DNA of 46,013 nt from JAZDJP01 sp043803805 (GCA_043803805.1 JAZDJP010000043.1:1-46013); one strand, 5' to 3'; shown: positions 16,508 through 23,947, numbered from the stretch's first letter. Numbers and translations: made by a program. The notes: generated by a model not told the origin, from the letters alone.

Positions 16508-19500
16508 TCATGGCGCCGGGCATTCGGCCGTCGTGGCGTAGGTCGGCACGACCTTGACAACACGCAGGTTGAGCCAGTCCACCACATACACCGCCCCCGT
16601 GGATTTTACCACGTCCAGGCATCCCGGCCACGCAAAGGCGATCTCCGGCTCGGGTATCCTGCTCCCCGGCCCGGCCGAGTCGGCGTTGCCGTAGGCCCCG
16701 AAGCGGCCGAGGGGATTTCCCGCCGAGTCGAGCACCTGCACGCAACATCGGCCCACGTCCGGCACGTAAAGCCGGTCGAAACCGTCCAGGTCGAAGCGTA
16801 GGCCCAGACACGCGCAGTAGTCCGGAGCGGTGGGCACCATTGAGGCCCCGGTGCGGAGCCACAGCGCGCCCTCCACGGAGACGTCACCGCCGTAACCCTC
16901 CTTGTAGGGCTTGCCGGCACCAGCGCCCTTGGAAATAGTTCCACCCGTCGGCGGGAACTTGATGACGCTGCCGTAGATCCAGGGGTACCAGTTCTCCCAC
17001 AGGCCAGGTTCTTCGACCGGCTTCAGGAAGCTTGTCTCCACCACTTTGCCGGCCAGCTCGGCGGGAACGAGCTCGCCGACCGGCTTGACGTTGGCGGCCA
17101 GGTAGATATTCCCGGCGCGGTCAACGCGCAGGCTCTGAGCGCCGGGTAGCCCCGCCTTGACCGCCCCGGAGAGTTTCAGTTTGCCGTCCGGACCGAAGAC
17201 GCTGACCACCGGGTCCCCGCGCTCGCTGGCGAAGTGCAGCGCGTAGAGGTCGCCGTTCGACGCCACGTCCATGCCCCGGGGGCAGTCGTTGCCGTGAATG
17301 CCGCCGGAGACGGGCACTTCGTTGGTGCCGGTGCCGGGGAAGGGCTTGGGCTTTCCGTCGGCGCCGAAGCGGAGTATTTTGCCGAAGTCTCGAATATAAA
17401 CCGTGCCGTCGGGTCCGTGCTCGCGCTCGGCGCCGCGGTCCTTCCCGGAAAGGGGCAGCGGGCTCTTCGCGGGGAGGCCGGTCCTGCCATCGAAACACTG
17501 CCAGTCGCGCTCCTGGCGGCTGACCACCTGGACAAGCTCGCTGGCCGGGTCCACGGCCACATAGACCGCGCTGTAGATGCCCTTCGAGCCCGACTCCGGC
17601 CCGGTGACCGCCACCGGCTGGCCGAAGGAATCGCCCTTGTCTTCCACCCGCCACAGCCCGTTGCCCGAGCCGTGGTAGGGGCTGTAATGCCCGCTGCCGA
17701 TCCACAGGAGCGTGGGATCGGCCCCATCGTCCACGGCGATGGTCCAGTGGTTGCCGTCGGGCCGCTGGCCGAGGGTAAGGGTTCCGGCCACCTTCGGCTC
17801 GGCCCAGCTCTTGAGCTTGAGCAGCTTTTTGTTCTGCCACTGGAAGGGATGGTGCCGGTCCCGGTCGTTGTAGGTGGTCTTGACCGAAACCACGTAGATT
17901 GCCCCGGTCTTCCCGTTGATAGCGATGGCGTCGGGGGCCTCGATGTCTATTTTCCCGAGGAACTTGCCGGAGCCATCCAGCTTGATGATGCGATTGTTGG
18001 CGTAGTCGGCGATATGGACGTTGCCCTCTTTGTCGGTGGCGATCCCCGCCGGCTCGCCGAAGTGTTTCTCGTCATTGCCTGGCATGTTCCACTCCCCGGC
18101 AAAAACCTTCGCCGGCCCGAGCCCCTCCAGCGGCACGGAGAATACCGCGTAGCAGGAGTGGCCGTCCTCCTTCTTTGCCCACGGCCCGCCGAAGTTCAGG
18201 CCCGAGGCGTAGACGGTTTTGCCGTCGGGGCTGAGCGCCAGGTGGACGTTGCCGGTGAGGGTCGCGCCCTCCTTCAGCACCGGCCCGCCAAAGGGCTGGG
18301 GCAGGCTGCCGTCGGTGTTGATGATGAGCAGCCGCCGGGGCCCGACGCCCCAGCCCATTGGCGCGCGGGGCATGCGGGTTCCACCCCAGTAGGTCTTGCA
18401 GCCGCTGACCATCACCAGCTTTCCCGAGGGCGCCACCGCCATGGTCTGCCGCTCGATCCCGTTCATGAAGGGCATTTGCGTGCTGGTCATGGCGCTATAA
18501 ACCAGCGGCACGCGCCTACCGTCGGCGAGCTTCATGGTCTTGACCCCGGCGACCTGCTCATCCGTGAGGTTTGCCGGGTAGGGGATCAGTGTGCGCAGAT
18601 ATTTGCCCTCCCGGGACCACGCGGTGACTATCATGGGATTCATCGCGTCGTAAGGCATCTCCGAGAGAACGAAAACTTCGCCCTTTGGTCCCACGGCCAC
18701 CGAGTAGATCTTCCGGATGGCCTTGGCATCCCATCCGATGATCCGGTCGAATTTATGCGTCAGCCCCAGCCCGACCTTGACCTTGCAACCGCCCGGCGCG
18801 GGCCCTTCGACTCCGCTCAGGACAGGCTTGCCGGCGTCGTCCCTGCCGTCCCATTCGAGTTCCTGAACCAGGCCTTTCTTGAAGAGATCCGGCGGATTGT
18901 CGCCAAGAACCCCCGCGGCGATGTGACGCACGACCTTCCCCGCGCCGTCCTCCACCCACACCGCGGCGTCGCAAGGCGCCTTCACGGAAAAACGGATTGT
19001 CACCGTGTCGCCGGATGCCTTGGCGCTCGGCGCGGAGGCGAAACCCAACGGCCCCGTAGCCGCGGAAACCGCGTCTCCCGCCACCGCGTGATACACCGCC
19101 GGTATCCCCACGCCCATCGTTATCGCCCCCGCCACCACCATCGCCGCGAATTTCACCTTTGCCCAGAACATGATTTTCATCACGCCCTCTGCCAGATGTA
19201 GGGGCACAGCATGCGGTGCCCCTGCGGTTGCCGCCGCGCCGCCGGCCACACCCGCCGCCGTGAGCGTGGAGGCCGATATCAAAGAAGGAATCAGAGTCAT
19301 CGGAACCGCCGCCTGGCTCTCAGATTCCAGAAGCGCGACCAGCACCCCCGCCGAGAGCGCAATCCCCGCGCCCGCAAGACGCTTGCGCAATTTGGCAACG
19401 GCATCGGAAAGCCGGCAACTGAATGCGTTGGGCGGACAACCCGCCAGCCGCGCCGCCTCGTCCGCGCTCCGGTTCTCGAGATACCGGAGAACGATGGCCC

Positions 19501-19918
19501 GCCTCTGATTTTCCGAAAGCGCGCCCAACGCCGCGTACACCCGCGGCAGACGGTCATCCGGAACACCCGTGCCGGCATCCGCATTGTTTTGTCGTCTCAT
19601 CGCCGCCTCCTTTTCCGCGCGCTCGCGCCGGATCCTGTCCCGCACGGCGTGCGACGCCACGCGCCGCGCGATGCCGAAGAGCCACCCGCCGAGATTCTCG
19701 CGATGCCGGCAGTCCCGCGCCTTGCGGGCGAGAATGACAAACACCGCCTGCGCGGCCTCCTCGGCCTGGTGATGATCTCCAAGAAGCGCGCGGCAGGCGC
19801 GGTGGACCATCGGCCCGTGACGGGACGCCATGGCCGCGAACGCCGTTTCGTCCCGCGTCGCGATCCATGCCGCGACGAGCGCGGCGTCGGTCCGGGAATC
19901 CATGGCGGTTTCCGTCAT
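16508..19918 (-). CDS. ECF-type sigma factor fused to TM segment and NHL beta-propeller (paralog 1)
   Basis: 1136 residues from the ATG at 19918 (AGAGAGAGACAACTCA upstream). Residues 11-90 are sigma-70 region 2 (AAWIATRDETAFAAMASRHG, EEAAQAVFVILARKA, GGWLFGIARRVASHAVRDRI) and 125-182 are region 4 with a helix-turn-helix (RSADEAARLAGCPPNAFSCRL). Two hydrophobic stretches follow (184-230 and 255-280, KFAAMVVAGAITMGVGIPAV). From about residue 290 the protein is a full NHL paralog with FlgD-like domain, blades and the C-terminus YATTAECPAP. The frame is continuous through all joins. The likely topology is sigma domain in the cytoplasm, one or two TM helices, propeller outside. ECF factors with C-terminal extensions are known in Planctomycetes; this sensor, shared with the genes downstream, is unusual. 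It heads the minus-strand cluster and may control it. Residues 364-372 (PVLSGVEG) come from a dispersed repeat. Confidence 0.88.
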   Translation of the reverse strand: MTETAMDSRTDAALVAAWIATRDETAFAAMASRHGPMVHRACRALLGDHHQAEEAAQAVFVILARKARDCRHRENLGGWLFGIARRVASHAVRDRIRRERAEKEAAMRRQNNADAGTGVPDDRLPRVYAALGALSENQRRAIVLRYLENRSADEAARLAGCPPNAFSCRLSDAVAKLRKRLAGAGIALSAGVLVALLESESQAAVPMTLIPSLISASTLTAAGVAGGAAATAGAPHAVPLHLAEGVMKIMFWAKVKFAAMVVAGAITMGVGIPAVYHAVAGDAVSAATGPLGFASAPSAKASGDTVTIRFSVKAPCDAAVWVEDGAGKVVRHIAAGVLGDNPPDLFKKGLVQELEWDGRDDAGKPVLSGVEGPAPGGCKVKVGLGLTHKFDRIIGWDAKAIRKIYSVAVGPKGEVFVLSEMPYDAMNPMIVTAWSREGKYLRTLIPYPANLTDEQVAGVKTMKLADGRRVPLVYSAMTSTQMPFMNGIERQTMAVAPSGKLVMVSGCKTYWGGTRMPRAPMGWGVGPRRLLIINTDGSLPQPFGGPVLKEGATLTGNVHLALSPDGKTVYASGLNFGGPWAKKEDGHSCYAVFSVPLEGLGPAKVFAGEWNMPGNDEKHFGEPAGIATDKEGNVHIADYANNRIIKLDGSGKFLGKIDIEAPDAIAINGKTGAIYVVSVKTTYNDRDRHHPFQWQNKKLLKLKSWAEPKVAGTLTLGQRPDGNHWTIAVDDGADPTLLWIGSGHYSPYHGSGNGLWRVEDKGDSFGQPVAVTGPESGSKGIYSAVYVAVDPASELVQVVSRQERDWQCFDGRTGLPAKSPLPLSGKDRGAEREHGPDGTVYIRDFGKILRFGADGKPKPFPGTGTNEVPVSGGIHGNDCPRGMDVASNGDLYALHFASERGDPVVSVFGPDGKLKLSGAVKAGLPGAQSLRVDRAGNIYLAANVKPVGELVPAELAGKVVETSFLKPVEEPGLWENWYPWIYGSVIKFPPTGGTISKGAGAGKPYKEGYGGDVSVEGALWLRTGASMVPTAPDYCACLGLRFDLDGFDRLYVPDVGRCCVQVLDSAGNPLGRFGAYGNADSAGPGSRIPEPEIAFAWPGCLDVVKSTGAVYVVDWLNLRVVKVVPTYATTAECPAP
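18804..18827. repeat. Second in-frame copy of the dispersed short repeat
   Basis: Identical over 24 bp to 6206-6229 and at the equivalent place in the FlgD-like domain, encoding PVLSGVEG. Paralogs 1 and 5 share it and paralogs 2-4 do not, so either 1 and 5 share a recent ancestor for this segment or one copied it from the other. Confidence 0.7.
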
Positions 19919-19973
19919 TGAGTTGTCTCTCTCTCTGTAAACGAAGTGCCCGATGGGACGGCGGGATGGGGTG

Positions 19974-19985
19974 ATTTCCGGAAAT
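19974..19985. promoter_or_regulatory. 12-bp palindrome in the divergent promoter region
   Basis: ATTTCCGGAAAT is a perfect palindrome, 55 bp upstream of the sigma-NHL start and about 120 bp upstream of the PHP gene start. The 19919-20107 spacer also has a 6-bp stem TTCCGC/GCGGAA at 20015-20032 and, on the minus strand, a weak TTGCGG-17-TAGCGT promoter candidate. An operator for either divergent operon is possible; nothing shows which protein would bind. Confidence 0.3.
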
Positions 19986-20039
19986 TTTCGTATTTGTACG
20001 CTATCGCGAATCGCTTCCGCCCGCAAGCGGAAAATGACG

Positions 20040-20067
20040 TTGTCCCACCGCTTTATTTTCTTACAAT
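20040..20067 (+). promoter_or_regulatory. Predicted sigma-70-type promoter of the PHP-SGNH-GH operon
   Basis: TTGTCC (20040-20045), a 16-bp spacer and TACAAT (20062-20067). A start near 20074 would leave a leader of about 34 nt before the ATG at 20108. It is the best promoter match in the divergent spacer on this strand. Confidence 0.45.
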
Positions 20068-20107
20068 TCAAGAGCGGCCGGCTCGTTTGTCTGGACGGAA
20101 AATAACG

Positions 20108-20998
20108 ATGGCATCCAACGCGGATATTCCCGCCGCATACGATTTACATCTTCACACGCATTGGAGCTACGACGCCACGGCGGAACCCGAAGGCTATTTC
20201 AAACGCGCGCGCGAACTCGGCATGCGCTGTATCGCCATCACCGACCATCATGTGATGGATTCTCTGGAGGAGGTGTTGGAGATTGCGCCGCGCTACAAGG
20301 GGATCCGCGTCATTCCCTCGGCGGAACTCACCGTCACCACCTCCGCGGGCAACGTGGACCTGTTGTGCTACGGGCTTCGGCCGATTTCAAAAACGCTCGC
20401 CGGGATTCTGGATCGTTATCATGCCTGGCAGCAGGCCAACGGCGAGGCGATCTCAAAAGGCATGCGGGCTCTGAATTACGACTTTTCCGACGCCCATCGC
20501 CTGGAACTGCTCCAATCCTATCGTCCCGCAAAAGCGATTCGGGCGCAGGGGAACACGCACGTCAAGGAGGAATTTCTCCGGGACTATTTTGTGAAGCGGG
20601 GGTTTATTGCCAAACCGGAGGACTTTGGAAACCTGATGAAACGCGTGCGGAAATCCGTTCCGTTTCCGCCCTATCCCGATGTCGCCGGCGTCGTGCAGGC
20701 CGTGAAAGAGCTCGGCGCCGTCATCGCCATCGCGCATCCCTTCGGATATTTCAACGGATACGACATCCGGATCATGGACGCCCTCCGGCGGGAATGCCGT
20801 CTCGACGGCATCGAATGCGCCCACTGGCGCACGCCGCCCGAATACACGATTCGCCACCGGGACTACTGCGCCCAAAACGGCCTTTTCTCCACCGGCGGTT
20901 CGGACAGCCACTCCCATGACAACCCCGCCTTTGCCCGTCATGGCGGTAACGATGAGTGGCTTGATGAATTTCTCGATCGCCTGGACAGTAAACAATGA
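20108..20998 (+). CDS. PHP-domain metal-dependent phosphoesterase
   Basis: 296 residues from the ATG at 20108; an upstream-extended frame exists but begins in the promoter region. It has the complete PHP metal-site set: DLHLHTHWS (H14, H16), TDHH (D46-H48), PSAELTV, IAHPFGYF and GGSDSHSH near the end. Such proteins hydrolyse phosphoesters with a trinuclear metal centre; the substrate is unknown. The gap between PSAELT and AHPFG is longer than in short PHP proteins. The ribosome site is weak. The stop overlaps the next start (ATGA), so it is translationally coupled to the SGNH gene. Cytoplasmic, with no signal peptide. Confidence 0.85.
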   Translation: MASNADIPAAYDLHLHTHWSYDATAEPEGYFKRARELGMRCIAITDHHVMDSLEEVLEIAPRYKGIRVIPSAELTVTTSAGNVDLLCYGLRPISKTLAGILDRYHAWQQANGEAISKGMRALNYDFSDAHRLELLQSYRPAKAIRAQGNTHVKEEFLRDYFVKRGFIAKPEDFGNLMKRVRKSVPFPPYPDVAGVVQAVKELGAVIAIAHPFGYFNGYDIRIMDALRRECRLDGIECAHWRTPPEYTIRHRDYCAQNGLFSTGGSDSHSHDNPAFARHGGNDEWLDEFLDRLDSKQ

Positions 20999-22101
20999 GC
21001 AAAGTTCCCGCGAGTGTTTCGGATTTCGATGAACGCATGGCTCCGCTCCAGGGAAGCCAAACGCTTCTCTTGTGGCGCGAGGCGACCGTCCACCCGTTCC
21101 GACTGGCGGGATTCCCCTGGTTCGAGCAGGACAGGGTGTTCCGGCGGGCGCCGCTGGCCCCACTCGAGAAACTTCCCGACGCCGTGGATTGGCTCGCCGA
21201 CTGTCCGGCGGGCGGACAAGTCGCATTTCAAACCGACTCGCGGCATGTTGCCGTTCGCGTCACGCTTGCCGCTCCCGCCGACATGAGTCACATGCCGGCC
21301 ACCGGCCAATGCGGGTTCGATCTTTATGTGGGGCCGCCCTTCGCCAAACGATTCCATAACGTGTCGAAATACGATCATCGGCAAACGACCTATGAAGTCC
21401 TGCTTTTTGAACACGCCGATGCGGCGATGCGCGCCTTCACGTTGAATTTCCCGCTCTATCAAGCCGTGAAGGACCTGCGGATCGGTTTGGACGCGGAAGC
21501 GCGGGTGAGTCCTCCGCCCCCCTATTCCATCGAGGGCCGGATCGCCGTCTACGGAACCTCGATCACGCAAGGGGGATGCGCCTCCCGTCCGGGCATGGCC
21601 TACACAAACATCATGAGCCGCCTCCTGAACGCCGAGGTCGTCAACTGGGGCTTTTCGGGAAGCGGAAAAGGGGAGCCGGAAGTCTGCCGCTGTTTCGCGT
21701 CCATTCCGGATGCGCGGCTTTTCGTGCTGGATTACGAGGCGAACGCGGGGAATCTCGACCAGTACAGGAAGACACTGCCGGAGAATATCCGTATCTTGCG
21801 GAACCGGCGCCGCGACGTTCCGATTCTGGTGATGTCGCGTATCGCGTTTTCAAAGGATATCGCCGACGCGAAAAGCCTCCGGGAACGCGAACAGTCGCGG
21901 GATATGCAGACGCAACTGGTGGAAAACGCCGGAACGCAGGGAGACCGTCTCATTTACTTTCTGGACGGATCCACCCTGCTCGGACACGACTTCGACGAAT
22001 GCACCGTGGACGGGATCCATCCGACGGACCTGGGTTTCCTGCGTATCGCCCAGGGCGTGTGTCCCGCGATCCGGAAAATACTCAAGGAGGAAAACCGATG
22101 A
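20995..22101 (+). CDS. SGNH/GDSL-family esterase with N-terminal beta domain
   Basis: 368 residues starting at the ATG that overlaps the PHP stop. Residues 1-170 form a beta-rich accessory domain like that in two-domain carbohydrate esterases. Residues 180-365 are the SGNH hydrolase: block I YGTSITQGG (nucleophile S189), block II NWGFSGSG, block III LDYEAN (N250) and block V DGIHPTD (D339, H342). All four catalytic blocks are present. Probable role: removal of acyl (acetyl) groups from a glycan, consistent with the glycosidase gene that overlaps its stop by 4 nt. No signal peptide is seen, so it would act inside the cell. Confidence 0.88.
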   Translation: MSKVPASVSDFDERMAPLQGSQTLLLWREATVHPFRLAGFPWFEQDRVFRRAPLAPLEKLPDAVDWLADCPAGGQVAFQTDSRHVAVRVTLAAPADMSHMPATGQCGFDLYVGPPFAKRFHNVSKYDHRQTTYEVLLFEHADAAMRAFTLNFPLYQAVKDLRIGLDAEARVSPPPPYSIEGRIAVYGTSITQGGCASRPGMAYTNIMSRLLNAEVVNWGFSGSGKGEPEVCRCFASIPDARLFVLDYEANAGNLDQYRKTLPENIRILRNRRRDVPILVMSRIAFSKDIADAKSLREREQSRDMQTQLVENAGTQGDRLIYFLDGSTLLGHDFDECTVDGIHPTDLGFLRIAQGVCPAIRKILKEENR

Positions 22102-23084
22102 ACCGCTGGACCGAAGAGAAGGCGAACGCGTGGTACAAAAACCTTCCGTGGATGGTGGGATGCAATTTTATTCCCAGCACCGCCATCAACCAACTGGAGA
22201 TGTGGCAGGCCGACACGTTCGACGCGATGACCATCGATCGGGAACTGGGGTGGGCGGCCGATCTCGGGATGAACACCGTCCGGGTTTATCTCCACGACGT
22301 CGTCTGGGAAACCGACGAGGCCGGTTTCACATCACGAATGGATTGTTTTCTGGATTGCGCGGCGAAGCACGGCATTCGGCCGATCTGTGTCGTCTTCGAC
22401 GATTGCTGGAACGCCAATCCGAAGGCGGGCAGACAGCCGGAGCCCGTGCCCGGCGTCCACAACTCCGGATGGCTGCAAAGCCCCGGCGCCGCCTCCGTCA
22501 ACAATCCCGCCGCCTGGCGGCCGCTGGAAAATTACGTGCGCGGCGTGATCGGACGGTTTCGCGGGGATGCGCGCATCCTGATGTGGGATCTCTATAACGA
22601 ACCCGGCAACACCAAGCAGGACGAGCGATCCCTGCCGCTTCTCTGCAAGGTGTTCGAATGGGCCAGGGACGCCAACCCGATCCATCCGCTGACGGCCGGG
22701 CTGTGGTATGACAACGCCGTCTTCAACTCTTTTCAGCTGGCGGCTTCCGACGTCGTGACATTTCACAACTACAGCGACGCCGCGCATCTGGCCGCGCAGA
22801 TCGGCGATCTCCGGCGCAACAACCGCCCCCTCATTTGCACGGAATGGCTGCGCCGGGGGCTCGGCGACGTCGCCGCCTGCCTGCCCGTGTTTCACCGCGA
22901 AAAAGTCGGTTGCTGCAACTGGGGGCTGGTCAGCGGGAAAACCCAAACCATTTTCCCCTGGGGATCTCCGCAGGGCGTGCCGGAACCGTCCGCGTGGTTC
23001 CACGATTTGCTGAAGTCGGACGGTTCGCCCCACAATCCCGCGGAGGCGCGGTTATTCAAAACGTTGACGAAGGGATCCCGATGA
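22098..23084 (+). CDS. GH5-like (clan A) glycoside hydrolase
   Basis: 328 residues; the start at 22098 follows AAGGAGGAAAACCG. It has a TIM-barrel pattern with LGMNTVRVYLHD (strand 2), GIRPICVVFDDCW (strand 3), ILMWDLYNEPGN (strand 4; acid/base E168 within NEP), VVTFHNYSD (strand 6) and RPLICTEWLRR (strand 7; nucleophile E249). This fits mannanase/cellulase-type GH5. No signal peptide, so probably an intracellular exo-type glycosidase acting on imported oligosaccharides; this is inferred. Its stop overlaps the start of a truncated URO-D-like gene (ATGA). Confidence 0.85.
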   Translation: MNRWTEEKANAWYKNLPWMVGCNFIPSTAINQLEMWQADTFDAMTIDRELGWAADLGMNTVRVYLHDVVWETDEAGFTSRMDCFLDCAAKHGIRPICVVFDDCWNANPKAGRQPEPVPGVHNSGWLQSPGAASVNNPAAWRPLENYVRGVIGRFRGDARILMWDLYNEPGNTKQDERSLPLLCKVFEWARDANPIHPLTAGLWYDNAVFNSFQLAASDVVTFHNYSDAAHLAAQIGDLRRNNRPLICTEWLRRGLGDVAACLPVFHREKVGCCNWGLVSGKTQTIFPWGSPQGVPEPSAWFHDLLKSDGSPHNPAEARLFKTLTKGSR

Positions 23085-23193
23085 CATCCCGCGAACGCGT
23101 GGAGGCTTTCTTGAACCGCCGGCCCGTCGACCGGATTCCGAACGGCTTGGGCGGATGCGAAACGGCCGGCCTGCACAACGTGGCTTACCACAC
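23081..23193 (+). pseudogene. 5' fragment of a URO-D-like (uroporphyrinogen decarboxylase family) gene
   Basis: From the ATG overlapping the GH5-like stop, 38 codons read MTSRERVEAFLNRRPVDRIP and then NGLGGCETAGLHNVAYHT, the N-terminal pattern of URO-D/methyltransferase-like proteins (normally about 340-400 residues). After codon ~38 the frame becomes unrelated and ends at 23308. The break is next to the 3' end of mazF on the other strand. The remainder of the gene is not found anywhere in the window, so it was probably removed when the mazEF segment arrived. Confidence 0.6.
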
Positions 23194-23199
23194 ATTATC

Positions 23200-23523
23200 C
23201 TATTTTTGGAACATTTCCGAGAGAATGTGCAGAACGCGATCACCGGACGTCGCGGTGAGCTGGCCAAGGCGTTTGACCAATCGCGCTTTATCAACGGTTC
23301 GAATTTGATCCAACACGATCTGCCCCTGCTTGCCGTGGAACAAACAATCAACCCGTGTCGGATAACTCCGGCCATGGGTTGTCATGGGAGCAATGATAAC
23401 GGTTCCAATATGGTGATTCATTTCGTTCGGGGAGATGACGACGCACGGCCGGGCCTTCTTGATCTCGTGGCCGATCGCGGGATCGAGAGCGACGAGGTAG
23501 ACGTCAAAACGATTTACTCCCAT
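23200..23523 (-). CDS. mazF: MazF/PemK-family mRNA interferase toxin
   Basis: 107 residues from the ATG at 23523, which follows GAGGAG inside the end of mazE; a GTG at 23529 is an alternative. The N-terminus FDVYLVALDPAIGHEIKKAR with RPCVVISPNEMN and TVIIAPMTT is the MazF fold signature; VLDQIRTVDKARL follows as usual. It cleaves RNA when not bound by its antitoxin. It overlaps mazE by 10 nt. Its 3' end abuts the broken URO-D-like gene. Confidence 0.93.
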   Translation of the reverse strand: MGVNRFDVYLVALDPAIGHEIKKARPCVVISPNEMNHHIGTVIIAPMTTHGRSYPTRVDCLFHGKQGQIVLDQIRTVDKARLVKRLGQLTATSGDRVLHILSEMFQK

Positions 23524-23768
23524 TGCCACTCCTCGTTATCCCAGCGTGTGGCGACGGTTTGAATGTCCAGAAGAGCGTCGTCGCCAAACTTGGCCATTTG
23601 CCTGAATGCGCGGTCCCAGCCTGAACGAGGCCGCCGCGGGGAGTGAATGATGATCTGGCGGTCTTGCATATCCATCTCGATATCTCCTGCAAGCCCGCAC
23701 TGCTCGATAAACGGTTTCGGTATGCGGACGCCCCGCGAATTACCGATGGGAATAAGGGTTGTTTTCAT
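23514..23768 (-). CDS. mazE: MazE-family antitoxin (AbrB/SpoVT DNA-binding fold)
   Basis: 84 residues. MKTTLIPIGNSRGVRIPKPF is the swapped-hairpin AbrB-like DNA-binding motif; the acidic, Trp-rich tail (DNEEWQWE) would bind the toxin. It probably represses its own promoter and neutralises MazF. No Shine-Dalgarno sequence precedes the ATG (GATACTTTT), and a good promoter lies so close that the transcript may be leaderless. Translation of mazF is coupled through a 10-nt overlap. Confidence 0.93.
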   Translation of the reverse strand: MKTTLIPIGNSRGVRIPKPFIEQCGLAGDIEMDMQDRQIIIHSPRRPRSGWDRAFRQMAKFGDDALLDIQTVATRWDNEEWQWE

Positions 23769-23774
23769 AAAAGT

Positions 23775-23803
23775 ATCGTATCCACATTGTGCCTACGTGT
23801 CAA
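23775..23803 (-). promoter_or_regulatory. Predicted mazEF promoter giving a possibly leaderless mRNA
   Basis: On the minus strand TTGACA (23798-23803), a 17-bp spacer and TACGAT (23775-23780). The expected start is about 7 nt downstream, at or next to the A of the mazE ATG (23768). Confidence 0.55.
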
Positions 23804-23825
23804 GTGATCATTCCGCGCACTTCTC

Positions 23826-23847
23826 TGCTCATCCTTCGACGAGCCTG
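23826..23847. repeat. Partial copy of the dispersed palindromic repeat
   Basis: GCTCATCCTTCGACGAGCCT shares its first 14 bases with the complete palindrome at 45898-45926 and then diverges. It lies in the 23769-23947 spacer between mazE and the DUF4139 gene, which holds nothing else recognisable apart from the mazEF promoter. Confidence 0.4.
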
Positions 23848-23947
23848 GTGTGTGCCGTGGTCTAACGAACAAATTTAACTCTTTCGAATTGACTTTCCCC
23901 CGTCGTCGCGCCGTTAATTCGCAATTCGACATTCCCTACTCCGCTGC

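Noticed and set aside
16495..16587. Upstream-extended starts of the NHL genes overlapping the previous gene
   Set aside because: Each NHL gene has a clear GGAGAAAA-type ribosome site and signal peptide at the internal ATG; the extensions only read the previous gene's end in another frame.
17234..19201. 655-codon plus-strand frame opposite the sigma-NHL fusion
   Set aside because: Antisense shadow; the minus strand carries conserved sigma and NHL motifs shared with paralogs.
19919..20071. Upstream-extended start (51 more codons) for the sigma-NHL fusion
   Set aside because: The extension crosses the promoter region and has no ribosome site; the ATG at 19918 starts right before the canonical sigma region.
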